From Pseudomonas flexibilis (GTDB lineage: Bacteria; Pseudomonadota; Gammaproteobacteria; Pseudomonadales; Pseudomonadaceae): a DNA stretch of 64,000 nucleotides. The notes under the pieces were generated by a model that was not told where the DNA came from, ran no database searches, and saw only the letters and a program-made list of their open reading frames with translations. Below, piece after piece: positions 46,494 through 54,579 of the stretch (the first letter of the stretch is position 1; each line of letters begins with the position of its first letter). The DNA lies in the NCBI RefSeq assembly GCF_000802425.1, contig NZ_JRUD01000010.1, positions 1 to 64,000 of the forward strand, written 5' to 3'. The translations under genes and the position numbers were made by a program.

Positions 46494-47852
46494 TCAGTTC
46501 AGGCTGGGCAGCAGGTCGTCCCGCCGCGGTGTGGGCGAGCTGAGCGCCACAGCCTCCATGGGTGGCACCACCCCGAGGCTCTGCAGCAGCTCACCTTCGG
46601 CCGCCTTGATGCGGTAATGGCTGTACAGCTCCGTATAGGTGAGGTCCACCAATCGACGCTGGGCGGCGAACAGTTCGTTCTCGTTGTCGAGCAGATCGAG
46701 CAGCGTGCGGTCACCGAGGCTGAACTGCTTCTGGTAGGCCTCCTTGACCCGCTCGCTGTACTGCACGTAATCAAAGGCCACGGCCTTCTGCTCGCGGGCA
46801 TTGCGCAGGGCGTTCCAGGCCAGGCCCAGGTCCTCGCTCAACAGACGCAGGGTGTTGATGCGCACGTCCCAGGCCTGGGCGACCTGGTAGGAGCGCGCCT
46901 CCAGCTGAGCCCGGTCACTGCCACCGGCCAGCAGGTTGTAGCGCATGCGCAACATGGCCTGCCATTCGTTCACGTGACCCCGCTGGCCATCCAGGTTGTT
47001 GTCGGCGCTGTGCGACAGCTCGACGTCCATGCGTGGATAGAAGCCGGCGCGGGCCGCCTCGTACTGGCTTTCCGCGGCGCGGATGTCCGCATCGGCCGCG
47101 CGTAGCAGCGGGTTGTTGTCGATCATGCGCAGACGCGCCTGCTCCAGGCTGGCCGGCAGATGGCCGGGCAGCCCCGGCGGCAGGGACAGGTCTTCCGGAT
47201 GACGGCCGACCCGACTGAAAAAATTCACCTGCGCATCGGCCAGGTTGGTGCGCTCGGTGGTCAGGTTGTTGCGTGCCTGGGCCAGGCGCGCGTCGGCCTG
47301 GTCGCGGTCGGAGGCACTGCCCACGCCCCGCTCGCTGCGCAGGCGGATCTGGTCGTAGACGCGCTGGTGGGCGCGCAGGTTGTCATTGGCGATGCGCACC
47401 AGTTCTTCGCGGCGCAGCACGTCCAGATAGGCCTCGACCACTTCCAGCGCGGTGCGCTCGGCGGTCGCCTGCAGGGCATGCGCCTGCGAGTCGACCCCGG
47501 CCTTGCGGCGCTGCACCTCGTTGGCGGTCGCGAAGCCATCGAACAGCAACTGCTGGATGCGCAGGCTGGATTCGCTACGGGTCAGGCTGGTCCAGTGGTC
47601 GTCATCGCCCCGCCGGGTGGCGGGTTCGTCGGTTCCCTCGCGGCCATAGCCCGCGAACAGGTCGACCCTTGGCCAGTAACCGCCGCGGGCGGCCTTGAGC
47701 TCGTAGTCGGCGGCCAGGCGGCCGTTCACCCCGGCGCGTACTTCCGGATGGACCTCCAGAGCCTGCTGCACCGCCTGCGGCAGGCTCTGCGCCTGGGCTG
47801 GCACGGCAAGCCCCAGGGCACAGGGGAGGACGACGAGAAGAGACTTGCGCAT
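46494..47852 (-). CDS. lapE: TolC-family outer-membrane channel of the type I system (LapE-like)
   Basis: Outer-membrane channel through which the adhesin is exported and in which its retention module is expected to lodge. It is 452 aa with a signal peptide (about 1-22, ending AQAQ) and two OEP repeats (about 25-215 and 230-430). Conserved pieces are ARGGYWPRVDLFAGYG, QLLFDGFATANEV, LLRAADADIRAAESQYEAARAGFYPRMDV and GDRTLLDLLDNENELF. The ATG at 47852 marks the signal peptide; an upstream in-frame extension is rejected. It is divergent from the adhesin gene and first in the operon. Confidence 0.92.
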   Translation of the reverse strand: MRKSLLVVLPCALGLAVPAQAQSLPQAVQQALEVHPEVRAGVNGRLAADYELKAARGGYWPRVDLFAGYGREGTDEPATRRGDDDHWTSLTRSESSLRIQQLLFDGFATANEVQRRKAGVDSQAHALQATAERTALEVVEAYLDVLRREELVRIANDNLRAHQRVYDQIRLRSERGVGSASDRDQADARLAQARNNLTTERTNLADAQVNFFSRVGRHPEDLSLPPGLPGHLPASLEQARLRMIDNNPLLRAADADIRAAESQYEAARAGFYPRMDVELSHSADNNLDGQRGHVNEWQAMLRMRYNLLAGGSDRAQLEARSYQVAQAWDVRINTLRLLSEDLGLAWNALRNAREQKAVAFDYVQYSERVKEAYQKQFSLGDRTLLDLLDNENELFAAQRRLVDLTYTELYSHYRIKAAEGELLQSLGVVPPMEAVALSSPTPRRDDLLPSLN

Positions 47853-48108
47853 GGTGGGACATCCTTGTTCACGAGTAGGCCTTGCATGCCGTGCGGCGGC
47901 GATCCGTTCGCCTGACGCGCTGCCAGCGCCCAAGCGGGCCACAGGCAGAGCGCTGCACAGATGCACAAAGGCATAGACAAGGGTCCGGCGGAATGTCAAG
48001 GAAGCGGCACACAACCTACCGGTCTCGACTATAAGTGAGGAGCGGCAGTTCACGCCCAGGCCTGTAGCGCTACCGACAGGTCCGTCACCGAATCAAGGAG
48101 AGATTCCC
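47853..48108. other. Divergent control region between secretion operon and adhesin gene
   Basis: A 256-nt spacer with no credible gene. On the plus strand TATAAG (48030-48035) could be a -10 element for the adhesin gene, with no clear -35, and AAGGAGA (48095-48101) is the adhesin ribosome site. A shared control region for the secretion operon and its substrate is inferred. Confidence 0.45.
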
Positions 48109-50775
48109 ATGGCCCCCACCTACGCCATCGTCCATACCGTGATCGGTCAGGTTTACGCGCGCTCGCCCGACGGCTTGCGCCGCCTGCTCGGCAAGGGCGC
48201 CCGGGTCTACGAAGGGGAGCAGATCATCAGCCTGTCCAGCGAGGACATGATCACCCTGGCCCTGACGGATGGCCGGATGCTCGACCTCGGCCGCGACAGC
48301 CAGTGGATCCAGCCGCGCGGCCCGCGCAACCCCGACCATGTCGGCGAGGCGGTGCAGCAGATGCGCGAGATCCACTACCCCATGCTGGCGGGCGTCGATC
48401 CGACCCTGATGTTCGAGCCACCCGCCGCCGGCCCTGCCACGCCGGACGAGCCCGGCAAGGCCGCCGGCGGGCGGCGCAGCTTTGTGATCCTCGATACCGT
48501 GGGCGGCGAAGTGGAGGTCAGTGGTGGCTTTGCCGTCGATGACCTGACCCTGGCGCGGCGGTTGGACGGCATCGAGGAGAGTCGTCAGCCCCGTGCCCCA
48601 GGCGCTGACGAGGGGCCAGGCGCGCCGGCCCCGACGCACCAGCAGGGTCTCGAGGACCGCGCGCTGCAGGGCAGCCTGTTCGAGGCCGGCTCCGCCCTGC
48701 GCCTGCTGGACTTCCGCATCGGCGACCAGATCCATGCCGCCGGCAGCCGCGTCGAGCTGCCCGGCCAGGGCAGTCTGGTGCTGCATGCCGATGGCCACTA
48801 CACCTTCATCCCGGCGCCGGACTGGAATGGCAGCCTCCCGGAGATCCACTACCGGGCCGAAAGCGGCGGGCAGATCGTCGAATCGAGCCTGCGCATCGAC
48901 ATCCTGCCCGCCAACGACGCGCCGGCCTCGGCCGACGTGCAGGTCAGCCTGGATCTCGGCCAGGCCTACCGGTTCAGTCCGGAGGATTTCCCCTTCAACG
49001 ACGCGCGAGACGCAGCCAATGGCCAGCAGCACGAGCCGCTGCAACTGATCATCGACAGCCTGCCCGCCTGCGGCAGCCTGCTGCTGAACGGCCAGCCGGT
49101 CAGCGCCGGCCAGGCCATCGATTTCGCCGACATCGCTGCCGGACGGCTGCACTACCTGCCCGGCGCCGACGGCCAGGCAAGCTTCGACTTCCGCGTCCGC
49201 GACAACGGCGGCCTGCCCGATGCCGACACCTCCGATACCCAGCGCTTCACCCTCACGCAAGGCACGCTGACGATCCCCGAGAACCCGAACTGCGACAACG
49301 AGGTACCCGGCGGCGCCGGCAACGACATCCTGCTCGGCGACAGCGGCGGCACCCAGACCACCCTGCAACCTGGCCAGAACTACAACATCGTCCTGCTCAT
49401 CGACACTTCGGGCAGCATGGCTGCCCCCAGCGGCGACGCCGGCGCATCACGCATCGAGCTGGTCCGCGAAGCCCTGTTCAACCTGGCACCGCAGCTCACC
49501 GGACACGACGGGGTGATCAACCTCGCAGTGATCGGCTTCGCCTCCCATGTCACCCTGCAGCTCAGCCTCGCCGGACTGGACGACGCCAGCCTCGACCAGT
49601 GGCTGGCAGATCTGGCAAGCCTCGGGCCCGAACATTTCGACTACAGTGCCGGCACCAACTACCAGGCAGGGTTCGAGACTGCCACGGCCTGGTTCGCCCA
49701 GCAGCCAACACAGGGCCACGAGAACCTCACCTACCTGTTGACCGACGGCAACCCGACCCAGTACTACGACCCCTACACCGGCAACCTGGCGGGCGGCGGG
49801 CCCTCGGTCAGCGCGGAGACGCTGCAGCACACCATCGATGCCTTCGCGCCGCTGGCGGCCATCAGCACCGTGCATGCCATCGGCATGGGCCAGGGGGTCA
49901 GCGCTGGGCAACTCGCCTATTTCGACAACAGCCAAGCCACCGGCGAGCGCGGCATGTGGCTGGCCGATTCCGATGGTATTCCCCGCTGGGTCAGCGGCCC
50001 GGCGGGCGAAGCCACGATTATCGAGCGTGCCGAGGACCTGCAGGCGGCTCTGCAACCTGGTCGGCCTGTGAGTGAGCCGGTGGCGGTCGGCAACGATTGG
50101 ATCAGTGGCGGTGCCGGCAACGACATCCTGTTCGGCGATGTCATCAACACCGACCGCCTGCCCTGGGGCGTCGACGGCAATCCACAGCGGCCGGACCACC
50201 TGCCGGATGGCTCCGGGCTGGCGGCCCTAGAGGCGTTCCTCGGCCTGCGCCAGGGCACGCCACCCACCGCCGCGCAGCTGTACGACTACATCAAGCAGCA
50301 CCACGGCGAACTGCATCTGGCGGGGGATACGCGGGGCGGGCACGATCTGCTGGACGGCGGCGCGGGAAATGACGTGCTGTATGGCCAGGGTGGCAACGAC
50401 ATCCTGCGCGGCGGCGCCGGCAGCGATCAGCTGTTCGGTGGAACCGGCGCGGACCTGTTCGTCTGGCGCCAAGGTGATGCTGGCAGTGCCGGAGCGCCCG
50501 ACCGGGACCGCATCCATGACTTCAACGCCCAGGAAGGGGATCGCCTGGACCTGCGCGACCTGCTGCAAGGTGAGCATGCCGGCAACCTCGACGACTACCT
50601 GAAGCTGTTCGCCGATGGCGGCGATGCCGTGTTGCTGGTCAGCTCGACCGGCCAGTTAAACGCCGGGGGCCAGGCTGATCTGCAGATTCGCCTGGAGGGC
50701 GTGGACGTGGCAGGCCGCAACCTGGACAGCCTGATCGCCGGCGCCGATCCGCTAATCCGGGTGGATCACGCCTGA
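48109..50775 (+). CDS. Compact LapA-type retention-module adhesin with vWA domain
   Basis: An 888-aa secreted protein predicted to be held on the cell surface. The N-terminus (about 1-130) is a LapA-type retention module (YAIVHTVIGQVYARSPDGLRRLL, GRMLDLGRDSQW) with di-alanine sites PAAG (105-108) and KAAG (117-120) suitable for LapG cleavage. Cadherin-like/tandem repeat sequence (about 205-390) follows, then a GGAGNDILLGD block near 400. A von Willebrand A domain follows (about 425-640), with MIDAS DTSGS at 432-436. RTX-like nonapeptides occur near 666 and 745-780 (GGAGNDVLYGQGGNDIL), and a C-terminal type I secretion domain ends the protein. Known LapA/LapF proteins are several thousand residues, so this is very short. 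It is divergent from its exporter and converges on lapD. Confidence 0.9.
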   Translation: MAPTYAIVHTVIGQVYARSPDGLRRLLGKGARVYEGEQIISLSSEDMITLALTDGRMLDLGRDSQWIQPRGPRNPDHVGEAVQQMREIHYPMLAGVDPTLMFEPPAAGPATPDEPGKAAGGRRSFVILDTVGGEVEVSGGFAVDDLTLARRLDGIEESRQPRAPGADEGPGAPAPTHQQGLEDRALQGSLFEAGSALRLLDFRIGDQIHAAGSRVELPGQGSLVLHADGHYTFIPAPDWNGSLPEIHYRAESGGQIVESSLRIDILPANDAPASADVQVSLDLGQAYRFSPEDFPFNDARDAANGQQHEPLQLIIDSLPACGSLLLNGQPVSAGQAIDFADIAAGRLHYLPGADGQASFDFRVRDNGGLPDADTSDTQRFTLTQGTLTIPENPNCDNEVPGGAGNDILLGDSGGTQTTLQPGQNYNIVLLIDTSGSMAAPSGDAGASRIELVREALFNLAPQLTGHDGVINLAVIGFASHVTLQLSLAGLDDASLDQWLADLASLGPEHFDYSAGTNYQAGFETATAWFAQQPTQGHENLTYLLTDGNPTQYYDPYTGNLAGGGPSVSAETLQHTIDAFAPLAAISTVHAIGMGQGVSAGQLAYFDNSQATGERGMWLADSDGIPRWVSGPAGEATIIERAEDLQAALQPGRPVSEPVAVGNDWISGGAGNDILFGDVINTDRLPWGVDGNPQRPDHLPDGSGLAALEAFLGLRQGTPPTAAQLYDYIKQHHGELHLAGDTRGGHDLLDGGAGNDVLYGQGGNDILRGGAGSDQLFGGTGADLFVWRQGDAGSAGAPDRDRIHDFNAQEGDRLDLRDLLQGEHAGNLDDYLKLFADGGDAVLLVSSTGQLNAGGQADLQIRLEGVDVAGRNLDSLIAGADPLIRVDHA

Positions 50776-52739
50776 TCGGGCACCGGCACGCCGGTGGGCA
50801 ACGCGTTCCAGGGTGCCGGTTCGCCGAACAACCGGCCCATGCCCCCCTGGAAGCCCAGCACGCGCAGCACCTGCAGCTCCTCCGGTGTTTCCACCCACTC
50901 GGCGATCAGCGGCAGGTCGATGCTGCGGGCGGTCTGCTGCAGCGCGGCGAGGAAGCGGCGTTTGTCTTCCTCGCGGTCGATATGCTGGATGTAGCCCCCA
51001 TCCACCTTCAGCCAGGCCAGCCCGAGGCGCGAGAGGCTGCCCAGCACACCGAAACGTCCACCGAAATGCTGCAGGCTGAGGGCGAAGCCCAGGCGCCGCA
51101 GGCTGTGGGCCAGCGACTCCAGCTGCGCCGCCGGCAACGGCCGGTTGCCGGCCAGTTCGAGGGTGAGGCGCGAGCTCAGCGCAGTGTGCCTACGCAATAG
51201 CGCCAGCAGATCTGCCTGGGCCTGGGCCGACTCCAGACTGGCGGCTGACAGGCTCAGCGACAGCGGCAGGCGGTGACTGCCCATCTGCTCCAGCACCAGC
51301 GACAACATCACCCGGTCGAAGCGCGCCATCCAACCGAAGCGCTCCAGCCACGGCAGGAAACGCCCGGCCGGCAGGCAGCGGCCCTGGGCATCGGGCAGGC
51401 GCGCCACCACCTTGTAATGCAGCAGATTGTCCGGATCGCGGGCCTCCACCACTGGCTGGAAATGCAGCAGGAAACGCCGCTGTTCCAGCGCTTGCTCCAG
51501 ACGTGCCTGCCACAGGTGTCGCTCCTCCAGGGTGTCGTCCAGATCGCTGCGCTGCAACCGATGCCACTGGGTACTGGCCAATCCGTCGATGGCTGCCAGC
51601 GCCTCGTCGGCCAGGCGCATCAGGGCCTGCATGTCATCTCCGGCGCCGAATGGCACGAGGCCCAGGTACGCCAGCGGCCCTTCGCGTGTCGTGGCACGCA
51701 GGTCGTCCAGATCGGACTGTAGGCGCTCGGCCAGCGTCTCGGCCTCATCGGCCAGCAGCCCCGGCAGCAACAGGGCGAACTCGCCACCGCGTATCCGCGC
51801 CAGCAACGCCGGCTGGAGCAGCTCGGCGCAGCGTTCGCGCAGCAGGCTGGCCAGATGACAGATCAGACGGTCCACCGGCTCGCCACCAAGGCGCTGGTTG
51901 AGTCCGGCCAGGTCGCGGATGCGCAGCACGGCGAGAAAGCCATGGCGTACCGCCTCTTCGTCGGCCAGCCGGGCCCTCAGGCGCATCTCGAAACTGCGGC
52001 GGTTGGCCAGACCGGTGAGCGGGTCTACATAGGCCTCGTCACGCAACGCCTCGACGTTACGGGCGTGCTCTTCGAACTGCCCACGCAGCCGCGCGACCAT
52101 ATGGTTCATGGCGCTGACCACACGGCGCAGCTCAGGGCTGGCCGGCAGCTTCGGCTGGCTGACGAATTCGCGACGCTCGAGCGCTTCGGCCTGGTCGACC
52201 AGGGCGTCCAGCGGGCGCAACTGATAGCGCAGCAGCCAGCCGCCAAGCAATGCGCTGATCACGCCGCACAGCGCCAGCCAGAACAGGCTACCCAGCGCCG
52301 CATGCCAGAGCGTGGCCAGCGCGAAGCGCGGTGTGCTGGCGACCTGCACCCGCGCCGCCTGTTGCCAGCCCCGGCTGACCAGCGCCTCGGCCTGGACTAC
52401 CGGCAGATCGATCAGACGTGCGAACCAGGCAGGGACCAATGCCTGCTCGCCAATCGCCTCCCGCGTCGCCAGCACCTGCTCACCGACGGGATCGACCACG
52501 CGGATGTGCTCGAAGTAGCCGCTGTCGAAAATGGCGCTGACCAGCAGCTCGGTCATTTGCGGGTCGTCCACATGGTTGCCCAGCGACAGGCCAAGCGCCG
52601 TCGCAGCATTCTGGGCATGGGAACGCAGCTGGGCCACCTGCTGCTCGCGCGAACTTTCCAGGCTGATCAGTAAATTGCCCGTATAGGCCACGATCAGGAA
52701 CAGGCCGATGGCCAGCAGTCGTTGCTTGAAGAGTGACAT
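50766..52739 (-). CDS. lapD: LapD-like cyclic di-GMP receptor (degenerate GGDEF/EAL)
   Basis: Inner-membrane receptor that, when bound to c-di-GMP, sequesters the LapG protease and keeps the adhesin on the surface. It is 657 aa: helix 1 (about 7-25), a periplasmic LapD/MoxY domain (about 27-150), helix 2 (about 150-172), HAMP (about 173-225), GGDEF-like (about 235-395) and EAL-like (about 410-650). Trp125 is conserved (SRGWQQAARV), the residue that contacts LapG in P. fluorescens. Catalytic motifs are degenerate: RGGEF for GGDEF and KVVAR for EAL, as in LapD, so no enzymatic activity is expected. The ATG at 52739 follows AGGAGA. Its 3' end overlaps the adhesin gene end by 10 nt. Confidence 0.93.
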   Translation of the reverse strand: MSLFKQRLLAIGLFLIVAYTGNLLISLESSREQQVAQLRSHAQNAATALGLSLGNHVDDPQMTELLVSAIFDSGYFEHIRVVDPVGEQVLATREAIGEQALVPAWFARLIDLPVVQAEALVSRGWQQAARVQVASTPRFALATLWHAALGSLFWLALCGVISALLGGWLLRYQLRPLDALVDQAEALERREFVSQPKLPASPELRRVVSAMNHMVARLRGQFEEHARNVEALRDEAYVDPLTGLANRRSFEMRLRARLADEEAVRHGFLAVLRIRDLAGLNQRLGGEPVDRLICHLASLLRERCAELLQPALLARIRGGEFALLLPGLLADEAETLAERLQSDLDDLRATTREGPLAYLGLVPFGAGDDMQALMRLADEALAAIDGLASTQWHRLQRSDLDDTLEERHLWQARLEQALEQRRFLLHFQPVVEARDPDNLLHYKVVARLPDAQGRCLPAGRFLPWLERFGWMARFDRVMLSLVLEQMGSHRLPLSLSLSAASLESAQAQADLLALLRRHTALSSRLTLELAGNRPLPAAQLESLAHSLRRLGFALSLQHFGGRFGVLGSLSRLGLAWLKVDGGYIQHIDREEDKRRFLAALQQTARSIDLPLIAEWVETPEELQVLRVLGFQGGMGRLFGEPAPWNALPTGVPVPDQA

Positions 52740-52789
52740 CCCTTTCTCCTGGACCAATTCCGTTGTGCGCCCAGCGCGGCATGCGAGCC

Positions 52790-53446
52790 CTAGCGCTGAA
52801 CCAGGGACGGGAACCCCTCGCGCCGCATTCGGTGCAGCACCTCCTGCCAGCGCGACAAACCCTGGCTATCGCCCGCCAGGCGATCCGCATACCACAGCCC
52901 TTCGCCGTTGAAGGCGTAGACGGGTTGCAGGTCGCTCCGCTGGCTGGCGGGCAGGACAGCGGTGATCCGGTTGTCCAGCACCCAGGGGTCTGCGTCGGGT
53001 TCAGCGTAGTAGGCCAACACCATGTGTGCCTGCCCGGAGGCTTTCACGTAGGTCAGGCGCAGGCGCTCCATGGGTACGCCGAGCTGGCGCAGGCTGACGT
53101 ACTTGGCCAGGGCGTAGTCCTCGCAATCGGCCGCGCCCTGGTACAGCGACTCGACCGGCGTGGCCCAGTAATCGATGCGCTGCCAGATACGACGGTCGTC
53201 ATCGAAACGCAGGGTGTCATTGAAGAAGCCGTTGACGGCGTGTAGCTGTTCCTCGACGTCACGGTCACGCTGTTCAGCCAGCAGCCGCCACCAGGCTTCC
53301 AGGCGCTGACTGCCCTCGGCTTGCGGGCCGTACAGGACTTCGGCGCGCCGGCCGATCTCGGCCACGTCCCAGCCCCAGGCGGGCAGCCAGACGCAGCACA
53401 ATGCCAATAGCCCGCACCGACCGGCGCGCTTGCCAGTCCCGCTCAC
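52790..53446 (-). CDS. lapG: LapG-like periplasmic cysteine protease
   Basis: Calcium-dependent transglutaminase-like (BTLCP) protease that cuts the adhesin retention module at a di-alanine site. It is 218 aa with an N-terminal signal or anchor (about 9-25). The catalytic triad is complete: Cys108 (GAADCEDYALAKY), His141 (GQAHMVLAYY) and Asp158 (VLDNRI); the acidic residues around Cys108 match the calcium site. The GTG start at 53446 overlaps the upstream small lipoprotein stop. lapD follows after 50 nt in the same operon. Confidence 0.93.
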   Translation of the reverse strand: MSGTGKRAGRCGLLALCCVWLPAWGWDVAEIGRRAEVLYGPQAEGSQRLEAWWRLLAEQRDRDVEEQLHAVNGFFNDTLRFDDDRRIWQRIDYWATPVESLYQGAADCEDYALAKYVSLRQLGVPMERLRLTYVKASGQAHMVLAYYAEPDADPWVLDNRITAVLPASQRSDLQPVYAFNGEGLWYADRLAGDSQGLSRWQEVLHRMRREGFPSLVQR

Positions 53447-53694
53447 TCCAGGGGCTCGCGCCGCCAGCGGTAGTGGCTCACCTGTCCGCGCCCTTCGTAA
53501 CGGCGGGCCTGGACCAGACGGTATTCACCGGCCGGCGCGTCGCGAAAGTCCGGCTGCAGCGGCCGGAAATGCTGGAACTGAGCCTTGGCGCCATAGCGGT
53601 TGAGCGCCTGCTCCGCAGTCGCTGAGGAGGGCTGGCCGGCACAGGCGGACAGCACAAGAGTGGAGCCCAGCAGGGCCATGATCGGCAGGCGCAT
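53443..53694 (-). CDS. Small lipoprotein upstream of and overlapping lapG
   Basis: An 83-aa predicted lipoprotein starting MRLPIMALLGSTLVLSACAG, with a lipobox LSAC (Cys18). The mature part is about 65 residues with basic and aromatic content (GRGQVSHYRWRREPLE at the end) and no family that I recognise. GAGGGA lies upstream of the ATG. The stop overlaps the lapG GTG (GTGA), so the two are translationally coupled. The position suggests a role with LapG/LapD at the inner or outer membrane, but this is inference. Confidence 0.75.
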   Translation of the reverse strand: MRLPIMALLGSTLVLSACAGQPSSATAEQALNRYGAKAQFQHFRPLQPDFRDAPAGEYRLVQARRYEGRGQVSHYRWRREPLE

Positions 53695-53815
53695 GACAGA
53701 TCCCTCGCGGTGGTGGTGAGATCACTGTGTGGACTCGTCCGATCAGCGAATGGTTGCAAACCGGGCACCGGCGGGCTTCTTTTTTGCCGGGCCTTCTGGT
53801 AAAAAGGCCGCCTTT

Positions 53816-53890
53816 GCGGGCGTCGTATAATGGCCATTACCTGAGCTTCCCAAGCTCATGACGTGGGTTCGATTCCCATCGCCCGCTCCA
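53816..53890 (+). tRNA. tRNA-Gly (anticodon CCC)
   Basis: A 75-nt tRNA including an encoded CCA end (53888-53890). The acceptor stem pairs GCGGGCG (53816-53822) with CGCCCGC; the anticodon stem is TGAGC/GCTCA and the loop TTCCCAA places CCC at 53849-53851, decoding GGG. The T arm GTGGGTTCGATTCCCAT is standard. It closely resembles E. coli glyU tRNA-Gly(CCC). A strong terminator follows. Confidence 0.95.
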
Positions 53891-53899
53891 GCTTCAATG

Positions 53900-53928
53900 A
53901 AAAAACCGGCCCAGTGGCCGGTTTTTTT
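53900..53928. terminator. Rho-independent terminator after tRNA-Gly
   Basis: Stem aaaaaaccggcc (53900-53911) / ggccggttttttt (53916-53928), loop CAGT, ending in a 7-T run on the plus strand and A-rich on the other side. It terminates the tRNA-Gly transcript and, from the other strand, probably the DUF2780 gene ending at 53942. Confidence 0.85.
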
Positions 53929-53941
53929 GTTTTCGCACGCT

Positions 53942-54499
53942 TCAGCGCTGAACGCCCCAGACACTGGCCAGGCTCTGCAGGAGCGGCGTACTGACCCCCT
54001 CACTGCCGAAATACTGCAGCAGCAGCTGGGAAAAGACCCCCACCATGCTGGTGTCCATGCCCAGCGCGGAGAACGCCTGGCTGACCCCTGCCGGGCTGCC
54101 GGTGTTGCCCAGCGCAGTGCTGAGCAACGACTGCTGATTGCTCTTGCCGCTCAGCATGCCCAGCGCGTTCAGCTGGCTGACCGCGTTACTGCCGGTGATC
54201 TGCTGCAGGCCCGGCACCTGCTGGGCAAGCTGGGCATACTGGTTGCCACCCAGCTGACTCTGCGCCAGACCGAGCAGCGCGGCAGTGCCGCCCAGTGCCT
54301 GCTGACCGGAAACCGGAGTGGCGGCGAACACATTGAGCAGTTCGGTGATGGTGGTCCGGGTGGCGGAGGTGCCTGCATTGGGTGTCGCGGTATTGATGGC
54401 CGAGGCCACCTGTACGGCGTCGTTCATGGTCACGCCGGAGTTGGCGCAGCCGGACAGCGCCACGACCATCGCCAGGCTCGCAAGAGCTGGGTGCTTCAT
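53942..54499 (-). CDS. DUF2780 family lipoprotein
   Basis: A 185-aa predicted lipoprotein: MKHPALASLAMVVALSGCANS has a lipobox LSGC (Cys18). The mature part has repeated Gly/Ala/Gln-rich helical stretches (GGTAALLGLAQSQLGGNQYAQLAQQVPGLQ) and VSQAFSALGMDTSMVGVFSQLLLQYF, which match the DUF2780 (VcgC/VcgE) family. Function is unknown. The ATG at 54499 with GAGGATTC upstream is chosen over a TTG just before it. Monocistronic, ending at the shared terminator. Confidence 0.8.
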   Translation of the reverse strand: MKHPALASLAMVVALSGCANSGVTMNDAVQVASAINTATPNAGTSATRTTITELLNVFAATPVSGQQALGGTAALLGLAQSQLGGNQYAQLAQQVPGLQQITGSNAVSQLNALGMLSGKSNQQSLLSTALGNTGSPAGVSQAFSALGMDTSMVGVFSQLLLQYFGSEGVSTPLLQSLASVWGVQR

Positions 54500-54579
54500 C
54501 AAAGAATCCTCATGGGGAAGAAGGCTGGGCCCAGCCGATTATCGACCGATATCGCGCGACTGCCAGTTTCGCGCGCCGG

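Noticed and set aside
48800-49300. Frameshift or collapsed repeat in the short adhesin
   Set aside because: The frame is continuous, domain order is logical and the C-terminal secretion signal is intact; an assembly collapse cannot be excluded from one sequence, so it is noted as a check rather than a claim.
54503-54579. Possible 6S RNA (ssrS) downstream of zapA
   Set aside because: The gap between zapA and the DUF2780 gene is only about 80 nt, too short for 6S RNA, and the expected cyclo-ligase gene is absent.
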